Notes under the pieces: model-generated
Databases searched by the model: none
What the model was told of the DNA's origin: nothing
The model's input: only the letters and a program-made list of their open reading frames with translations
From: Desulfofustis sp.
GTDB taxonomy: Bacteria; Desulfobacterota; Desulfobulbia; Desulfobulbales; Desulfocapsaceae
Assembly (NCBI GenBank): GCA_030604345.1
Contig: JAUVWB010000030.1
Span: 1-10,530 of the forward strand
DNA length: 10,530 nt
Direction of reading: 5' to 3'
Position numbers and translations under genes: made by a program
In this document: in pieces, positions 5,775 through 10,530 of the stretch
Position numbering within the stretch: position 1 is the first letter of the stretch
Layout: each line of letters opens with the position of its first letter

Positions 5775-7102
5775 TGCACGCGATGGGGAGCATAACGACC
5801 GGCAGGACCATCACGCTGCTCGGTGTCAATCACAAGACGACACCGGTCGAGATCCGTGAATGTCTGGCCTTGCGCGGCGGTTATGAAGAGGCGCTGGCCG
5901 ATCTGAAAGCGATCGCCGGAGAGGTGGAACACTACCTGTTATCGACTTGCAACCGGGTGGAATTACTTTTTGTCTCCAACGGTGACGCACTGCTCGAAGA
6001 GCGGCTGGCCGGTTTTCTTTTTGGCGACGCAATCCTGCCTGAGGAGCGCAAACGGTATTCTTATCGTTATGCCGGCGCCGAGGCGGTCAACCACCTGTTT
6101 CAGGTGGCCTCGTCTCTGGATTCGCTGGTGGTTGGCGAGGCCCAGATTCTTGGCCAGATCAAGGAGGCGTACCGCCATGCGGCGGCCCACCAGTGCACCG
6201 GACCATTGCTCAATAAACTCCTGCATAAATCATTTTCGGTAGCCAAGCGGGTGCGCAGTGAGACCGGCATCGGATCGGCGGCGGTCTCCATCAGTTCGGC
6301 CGCCGTGGGCTTGGCAAAGAAGATCTTCGGCCGACTTGAAGAAAAGCAGGTGTTGTTGATCGGTGCCGGCGAGATGGCGGAACTGGCGGCGGAGCACTTG
6401 ATCGGCCAGGGGGTCGGCGGGGTCATGGTGGCCAACCGGACCGTGGAGCGGGCTGTGGAGTTGGCCGGCCGATTCCACGGACGGGCCTGTCCGCTGGACG
6501 ACCTGATCACTCAGTTGCGGGAGGTGGACATCGTCATCTCCTCGACCGGCGCCGCCGGATTGATCCTTCGGGCAGACGAGGTGCGACCGTTGATGCGCAG
6601 CCGCAGAAACCGGCCGCTGTTCTTCATCGACATTGCCGTTCCCCGCGATCTCGATCCGGCGCTCAACGATATCGACAACGTCTTTCTCTATGATATCGAC
6701 GACCTCAGCCAGGTGGTGGAAGGCAATCGGGCAGAACGTGAGAAGGAAGCGGTCAAGGCCCGGCAGATCATCGACGAGGAGACGCACAAATTCTGCCGCT
6801 GGCAGGAAGGACTGGCGGTAACGCCGACCATTGCCGCCCTGCGGCGGAAGGCCGACAACATCTGTCGCCGCGAGTTGGCCAGAACCTTGCCGAAACTGGC
6901 GCTGAATGAGGGAGACCAGCAGCGTATCGAACGGCTCGCCCAATCGATTGCCAGCAAGATGCTGTATGACCCGCTTCAGTTCCTCAAGAGCCCTTCCTGC
7001 CGCCAGGGCGATGCGGCCAAGATCGACATGGTCAGGACCGTGTTCGGATTGGAAAACAACGGCGCCTCCGATGAAGACGACACCTCCGTCGATCCAGCTT
7101 GA
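5774..7102 (+). CDS. hemA: glutamyl-tRNA reductase
   Basis: The 442-residue cytosolic enzyme reduces glutamyl-tRNA(Glu) with NADPH to glutamate-1-semialdehyde, the first committed step of tetrapyrrole synthesis by the C5 route. Family signatures are complete: LGVNHKTTPVEIRE at 16-29, the catalytic loop LLSTCNRVELLF with Cys59, SLDSLVVGEAQILGQIKEAY at 114-133, the NADPH-binding LLIGAGEMAELAAEHL at 194-209 followed by VANRT, then FFIDIAVPRDLDP and the C-terminal dimerisation helices (ETHKFCRWQE to KMLYDPLQFLK). Length is normal. ATG 5774 overlaps the preceding stop as TGATG and has GGTGA about 7 bases upstream; an in-frame ATG at 5783 has no site. The same frame is open much further upstream (to 4973) but that part overlaps the CcsA gene and is not protein-like. 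No hemC or hemD follows in this window, unlike many hemA loci. The acidic tail SDEDDTSVDPA overlaps the next gene. Confidence 0.98.
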   Translation: MHAMGSITTGRTITLLGVNHKTTPVEIRECLALRGGYEEALADLKAIAGEVEHYLLSTCNRVELLFVSNGDALLEERLAGFLFGDAILPEERKRYSYRYAGAEAVNHLFQVASSLDSLVVGEAQILGQIKEAYRHAAAHQCTGPLLNKLLHKSFSVAKRVRSETGIGSAAVSISSAAVGLAKKIFGRLEEKQVLLIGAGEMAELAAEHLIGQGVGGVMVANRTVERAVELAGRFHGRACPLDDLITQLREVDIVISSTGAAGLILRADEVRPLMRSRRNRPLFFIDIAVPRDLDPALNDIDNVFLYDIDDLSQVVEGNRAEREKEAVKARQIIDEETHKFCRWQEGLAVTPTIAALRRKADNICRRELARTLPKLALNEGDQQRIERLAQSIASKMLYDPLQFLKSPSCRQGDAAKIDMVRTVFGLENNGASDEDDTSVDPA

Positions 7103-7574
7103 GGATGAATGGTACGCAGTGCGCCATTCGGGGGAAATCCCCGAAGTGGCATTGCATTCCGCCCTCTATTACTTGTGCGATGACGCTAATGGTCCCGGGC
7201 TGCGTCTGACTCCGGAAGAGCATCGTTGGCTGGTTGAAGCCGCCGCGGCGCGCTATCGTGAGATGGTGCAGCGTGATCTCAATGCGGACAACCGGGACGA
7301 GCCGTTTTATCGAGGGGTGCATCGGGCCATTGTCAACTGGCGACGCTATGAGCGATTCTGCCGGCGTCAGGGCTTACCGCTCGACACCTTTCAACACGAG
7401 GTGGCGGTGGATCTCCTCTTGTTGTTGGCCCGGGAGATGAGTGACGTCCGCGGCGGTCGCTGCCGCGCCCCCCTCAACTGCAGTTTTGCCGAACTGAGCC
7501 GATTTGCCGCGCAACTCGGGTTGATCGACTCAATGCTCCCCGAAGAGTACGAAACTTTGTGTCGCCGGGATTGA
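7071..7574 (+). CDS. uncharacterised cytosolic protein overlapping hemA
   Basis: I do not recognise this 167-residue protein. It has no signal peptide or membrane segment and is predicted mostly helical, with charged stretches: a run near EDEWYAVRHSGEIPEVALHS (11-30), YYLCDDANG, TPEEHRWLVEAAAARYREM (48-66), FYRGVHRAIVNWRRYERF (79-96) and HEVAVDLLLLLAREM (109-123). Cysteines at 36, 97, 131, 137 and 164 form no evident metal motif. Aromatic and arginine-rich composition of the central helix suggests a protein or nucleic-acid contact surface, but this is a guess. Codon use and GC content look like those of the neighbours, and good coding character over the whole length argues for a real gene. 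The ATG at 7071 lies 32 bases inside hemA and has no clear Shine-Dalgarno, so it probably depends on translation of hemA. It ends the packed run of genes starting at uppP. A role in tetrapyrrole synthesis is suggested by position only. Confidence 0.72.
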   Translation: MKTTPPSIQLEDEWYAVRHSGEIPEVALHSALYYLCDDANGPGLRLTPEEHRWLVEAAAARYREMVQRDLNADNRDEPFYRGVHRAIVNWRRYERFCRRQGLPLDTFQHEVAVDLLLLLAREMSDVRGGRCRAPLNCSFAELSRFAAQLGLIDSMLPEEYETLCRRD

Positions 7575-7661
7575 TCGCAGCTCTACCACCGCTTCTCCCG
7601 CAGGCGGGTCACGTTCCGTCAGGGCCCTTTATCGTGGTATTTGTCTGATGCTTCTGGTAAG

Positions 7662-7682
7662 ACTGCATCCTGGTGCAGTTTT
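7662..7682 (+). terminator. weak candidate rho-independent terminator
   Basis: ACTGCA (7662-7667) pairs with TGCAGT (7674-7679), extendable by a T-G wobble, and is followed by TTT. The stem is only six base pairs and the U-run is short, so it would be a weak stop for the uppP-to-7574 unit. A GATGC/GCATC pairing using the same bases competes with it. Confidence 0.3.
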
Positions 7683-7731
7683 GTGCCAGTGTGGTGCTGC
7701 ATCGTTATCCCCAAGAGTGAGCTGATTATCC

Positions 7732-9852
7732 ATGAAAATCCGTATCTACCCCCTTCACCTCGTTGTCGTCCTTATTTCACTGCTCCTGCTCATCGTTGCC
7801 GGTACGGCTACTGGTGGTGACCAGGTTGACGAGAAACGCAACAAACTGATCGGTTATATGCTGGGCAAGCAATTGCCGTCGCTCCATTTCAGCGATAAAG
7901 AGATGAATGATCAACTCTCTCTGGCCGCCTTCGATCTCTATCTGAAACAACTGGATTTCCAGAAGCGCTTTCTGCTTAGAGAAGACGTGGACGAGTTGCA
8001 AGCGTATGCCGATAAAATCGACGACAACCTCATCAACGGTTCCATCATCTTGCCGGAAACCGGCTATGTGATCCTGAACGAACGGGTTCGTCAGGTGGAG
8101 GCGATGGTGGAGAGGCTGATGAGCGGGCGACTGGATCCCGAGGAGCCGGAGCCCTTCGAATCAGACCCGGAGAAGTTGGATTTCTGTCTTGACTCCCGTG
8201 AGCTCGAAGAGCGCTGGCGCCTCATTCTCAAGTTTCAGGTATTGACCCGCTATCTGGACCTGGAAGAGCAGCAAAAAAGTGACGGGTTGAGCGTCGATCC
8301 CGAAGCGCTCTGGCAAGAGTCCAGAGAACGGGTGAGGAAGCGATTTGCCAATTTCTTTCACCGTCTTCACCAGGAAACGCTGCAGGATCATTACGATCGG
8401 TATTTCAACGCGGTGGCCCGGGCCTTCGATCCGCATACCAATTACATGGCCCCGGACAGCAAGGAGGATTTCGATATCCATATGCGCGGCAGCCTCGAAG
8501 GAATTGGGGCCTTGCTGCGCGAAGAGGATGGGTACATCAAGGTGGTGCGGATCATCCCCGGCAGCGCATCGGCCCGGCAGGGGCGGCTGCAGGCCGAAGA
8601 CATCATCCAGGCGGTGGCCGAGGGTGAGGAGGAGCCGGTGGAAATTACCGACATGCGGCTTCGTGACGCCGTTCGGCTGATTCGCGGGCCGAAGGGGAGC
8701 GAAGTTCGGCTGACCGTACGCAAGCCGGACGGGACTAAGGACATCATTCCAATCGTCCGGGACGTGGTGCAGATTGAGGAGACATTCGTCAAACACGCCG
8801 TTATCACCGCTGCCGGTCACCGCTTCGGCTACATCAGGATCCCCAGTTTCTATCGCGACTTCGACAATAACGGCGAACAGGAGCAGGGACGAAATTCCAC
8901 CGATGATACGCGAAACGCGATCGTCGAGCTGAAGAACCAGGGGATCGAGGGTATCATTCTCGATCTGCGTGACAATGGTGGCGGCTCCTTGGTCGACGCC
9001 GTGGACATCACCGGTCTGTTCATCAATTCCGGGCCGGTGGTCCAGGTGAAGAACAGTTACGGACTCAAGCGCGTGCTCGAAGATGAAGACAGTACGCTCG
9101 ATTACGGCGGCCCGCTGGTGGTCCTGGTCAACCAGTTTTCCGCTTCGGCTTCCGAGATCGTCGCTGCCGCCCTGCAGGATTACCGGCGAGCCGTCATTGT
9201 CGGCGGCAAACATACGCACGGCAAAGGGACGGTGCAGACGATCGTCGATCTCAATGAGAATATCCCGTTGTTTCACCTGCGCCGTTATGAAGATCTCGGT
9301 GCCCTGAAGGCGACCATCCAGAAATTCTACCGGGTCAACGGCGGTTCCACGCAATATCGCGGCGTCGAGCCGGATATCATTCTGCCCAGTCTCTTTCAAC
9401 ATCTCGAATCGGGCGAACAGTATCTCGATTACTCCCTGCCCTGGGACCAGGAGGAGCCGGCTGCCTATCAAAGCTATGCTGACATGGTTCCCGACTTGGC
9501 AACCATAGTGCAGCGCAGCCGGGAGCGGGTTGCCGCCTCCGAAGGGTTGCGCCTCATTGAGGAGGAGGCCCAGCGTAGTGCCCTGCGCAGCGAGCAGACG
9601 GTGCTGACGCTGGATCTCGACTCGATGCGGAGTCGGCGGGAGGAAGAACGGCAGGCGCGGGATCGGGTCGGAGCCCACTACCAGCGGCTGGAAGAGGAGC
9701 GGCAACTGGTGGGTGAGGAGACCGGCGAAGACCGTTTGTCGGATGGGCAGGAAGAGGATGCAGGTGATTGGCTGGAATCCCTGGACACCGATCCTTACAT
9801 CGACGAGGCACGGATGATCCTGCGCGATCTTGCCGTCCTGTCGGCTCCCTGA
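7732..9852 (+). CDS. prc: carboxy-terminal processing protease (Prc/Tsp, peptidase S41A)
   Basis: The 706-residue periplasmic serine protease degrades proteins or trims their C-termini; in other bacteria Prc controls peptidoglycan hydrolases and removes tagged proteins. A signal or anchor helix covers residues about 9-26. The N-terminal helical TSP domain spans about 33-245 (LKQLDFQKRFLLREDVDEL, FDPHTNYMAPDSKEDF). A PDZ domain lies at about 254-345, with IGALL, IIPGSASARQG and LIRGPKGSEV. The S41 core at about 345-555 shows IILDLRDNGGGSL, NQFSASASEIVAAALQDY with nucleophile Ser472, and HTHGKGTVQ with Lys498; by comparison with E. coli Prc Ser452/Lys477 this is the catalytic Ser-Lys pair, with one extra residue between. 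A C-terminal charged coiled coil (EEERQARDRV, RLEEERQL) and an acidic tail follow. Length is close to E. coli Prc (682). It lies 157 bases after the preceding gene, with GAGTGAG about 10 bases before the ATG, and probably has its own promoter. Confidence 0.96.
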   Translation: MKIRIYPLHLVVVLISLLLLIVAGTATGGDQVDEKRNKLIGYMLGKQLPSLHFSDKEMNDQLSLAAFDLYLKQLDFQKRFLLREDVDELQAYADKIDDNLINGSIILPETGYVILNERVRQVEAMVERLMSGRLDPEEPEPFESDPEKLDFCLDSRELEERWRLILKFQVLTRYLDLEEQQKSDGLSVDPEALWQESRERVRKRFANFFHRLHQETLQDHYDRYFNAVARAFDPHTNYMAPDSKEDFDIHMRGSLEGIGALLREEDGYIKVVRIIPGSASARQGRLQAEDIIQAVAEGEEEPVEITDMRLRDAVRLIRGPKGSEVRLTVRKPDGTKDIIPIVRDVVQIEETFVKHAVITAAGHRFGYIRIPSFYRDFDNNGEQEQGRNSTDDTRNAIVELKNQGIEGIILDLRDNGGGSLVDAVDITGLFINSGPVVQVKNSYGLKRVLEDEDSTLDYGGPLVVLVNQFSASASEIVAAALQDYRRAVIVGGKHTHGKGTVQTIVDLNENIPLFHLRRYEDLGALKATIQKFYRVNGGSTQYRGVEPDIILPSLFQHLESGEQYLDYSLPWDQEEPAAYQSYADMVPDLATIVQRSRERVAASEGLRLIEEEAQRSALRSEQTVLTLDLDSMRSRREEERQARDRVGAHYQRLEEERQLVGEETGEDRLSDGQEEDAGDWLESLDTDPYIDEARMILRDLAVLSAP

Positions 9853-9911
9853 CCGAACCCGGCGGCCTGCTGAACGGACGCCCATTCCGGCGGTTTCCTC
9901 CACAATTAGTC

Positions 9912-9964
9912 TTGAAAAAGCAACACAAAAGTGCTAGTTATCTGCTTTTGTGAATGGCCATTCA
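9912..9964 (+). promoter_or_regulatory. inverted-repeat region ahead of the RsbRD-type gene
   Basis: This 53-base stretch between prc and the RsbRD-type gene is AT-rich and full of symmetry. CACAAAAG (9924-9931) is the exact reverse complement of CTTTTGTG (9945-9952). AAAAGCA (9916-9922) pairs with TGCTTTT (9943-9949), which competes with the first pair. TGAATGGCCATTCA (9951-9964) is a perfect 14-base palindrome. TTGAAA at 9912-9917 could be a -35 box, but only poor -10 matches (TAGTTA) follow at the right spacing. It is most simply an operator/promoter region; Rex-type and CRP-type consensus half-sites do not fit. Confidence 0.45.
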
Positions 9965-10027
9965 TTCAGGATCAGAGAACCGTTTGAGATCCTTGCACAT
10001 CAGGGATCAGGGTACCGTACTGCCGGC

Positions 10028-10530
10028 ATGAAAATCGCTGAAGCGTTGCATAACCATAGGCATACCATTGTCGATAAATGGGTCGCCTATACCTTGAAAA
10101 CCTACCAGGCCACTGAATTCCTGCAAAGAGAGCAGGACCGCTTCGCCAACCCGATCGGTTCGACGGTGCGATCGTCGTTGAAGCAGCTGTTTTCACTGTT
10201 GGTTCAGGGAAGTGAAGCCACGGGTGTCAACGAACCCCTGGCCACACTCATGCATCTGCGGGCCGTTCAGGATTTCACACCGTCCCAGGCCGTGGCGCCG
10301 CTCAACGCCGTCAAGCATATCAGCCGAGAGGTTCTCGGCGCTGACAAACAGACCAAAGCACTGATCAACGATCTCTATGATTTCGAGTTTGCCGTCGATC
10401 TGGCGGTACTTGCCGCCTTCGACTTGTACATGCAATGTCGGGAAAAGGTGTATCGGATCCGGATCGATGAAGTCAAGTCCGGGTCGCATATCCTCACAGA
10501 CAACGCTTGTCCATCAAAAGCGTTGAAGAA
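10028..10530 (+). CDS. RsbRD N-terminal-domain protein, 3' end outside window
   Basis: The frame is open from ATG 10028 to the right edge: 167 complete codons and two extra bases. Residues about 8-140 match the RsbRD N-terminal domain (PF14361 type), a globin-like helical sensor domain first known from RsbR-family stressosome proteins: VDKWVAYTLKTY, the conserved DRFANPIGSTV at 37-47, and LRAVQDFTPSQAV at 77-89. No STAS or kinase domain is visible yet. From memory, short genes with this domain often precede dsrMKJOP, the membrane electron-transfer complex of sulfate reducers, so dsrM may be next; this is inference. There is no clear Shine-Dalgarno ahead of ATG 10028, and an in-frame GTG at 9950 exists within the repeat region, but the domain begins right at the ATG. 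It lies 175 bases downstream of prc and probably begins a new transcription unit. Confidence 0.85.
   Translation, partial: MKIAEALHNHRHTIVDKWVAYTLKTYQATEFLQREQDRFANPIGSTVRSSLKQLFSLLVQGSEATGVNEPLATLMHLRAVQDFTPSQAVAPLNAVKHISREVLGADKQTKALINDLYDFEFAVDLAVLAAFDLYMQCREKVYRIRIDEVKSGSHILTDNACPSKALK

Noticed and set aside
7671..7690. Sigma-54-like GG...GC pair ahead of prc
   Set aside because: The spacing between GG and GC is 11 bases rather than 10 and the surrounding consensus is poor.
9866..9894. Two copies of CCGGCGG just after prc
   Set aside because: They are direct rather than inverted repeats, form no hairpin, and such heptamers are expected by chance in GC-rich DNA; no U-run follows, so it is not a terminator.
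8161..9903. 580-codon open frame on the minus strand opposite prc
   Set aside because: It is antisense to a complete Prc protease with intact catalytic motifs; its translation has no recognisable domain. Long antisense frames are common in GC-rich genes.
9945..9967. Rex or CRP/HcpR-type operator (TTGTGAA half-site) before the RsbRD-type gene
   Set aside because: Only the left half-site is present; the matching TTCACAA or TCACAA does not occur at the required spacing.

Overview
The window looks like ordinary chromosome of a Gram-negative, GC-rich anaerobe of the Desulfobacterota, most likely a sulfate reducer near the Desulfobulbales. This is inferred from gene content: an envelope chaperone/isomerase of the SurA type, a Prc-type protease, a CcsA/HemX–hemA pair with a siroheme-type precorrin-2 dehydrogenase, and an RsbRD-N-terminal protein of the kind I remember next to dsr electron-transfer genes. 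No rRNA, tRNA, CRISPR array, insertion sequence, integrase or phage gene is visible.

Layout. (1) On the minus strand at the left, a SurA-like peptidyl-prolyl isomerase (386-1414) is followed by a RodZ-type helix-turn-helix protein (320 down to base 1) that runs off the edge. (2) Transcribed away from these is a periplasmic TlpA/ResA-like thioredoxin (1652-2149). (3) Next comes a 68-residue secreted three-cysteine protein (2347-2550). It has its own candidate promoter, a leader with three consecutive hairpins, and a strong rho-independent terminator (2587-2616). (4) From 2689 to 7574 six plus-strand genes are tightly packed or overlapping: uppP, a METTL21-like methyltransferase, a precorrin-2 dehydrogenase, a CcsA/HemX-like membrane protein, hemA, and a 167-residue protein of unknown function. 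(5) A Prc/Tsp carboxy-terminal protease follows (7732-9852). (6) After a short region rich in inverted repeats, a gene with an RsbRD-type N-terminal domain starts at 10028 and leaves the right edge.

How the genes fit together. hemA makes glutamate-1-semialdehyde for tetrapyrroles. The precorrin-2 dehydrogenase sends uroporphyrinogen-derived precorrin-2 to sirohydrochlorin and siroheme, the cofactor of dissimilatory sulfite reductase; in many sulfate reducers siroheme is also the precursor of heme by the Ahb route. The CcsA/HemX-like protein links this cluster to heme handling at the membrane. SurA, RodZ-like, UppP, TlpA-like and Prc all concern the envelope: outer-membrane protein folding, wall shape, lipid-carrier recycling, periplasmic thiols and periplasmic proteolysis.

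Nothing here is clearly a new multigene system. The points most worth a second look are the structured leader and palindrome ahead of the small cysteine protein, the inverted repeats ahead of the RsbRD-type gene, an Asp-to-Glu change at the expected catalytic acid of the precorrin-2 dehydrogenase, a degenerate WWD motif in the CcsA/HemX protein, and the unknown gene overlapping the end of hemA.
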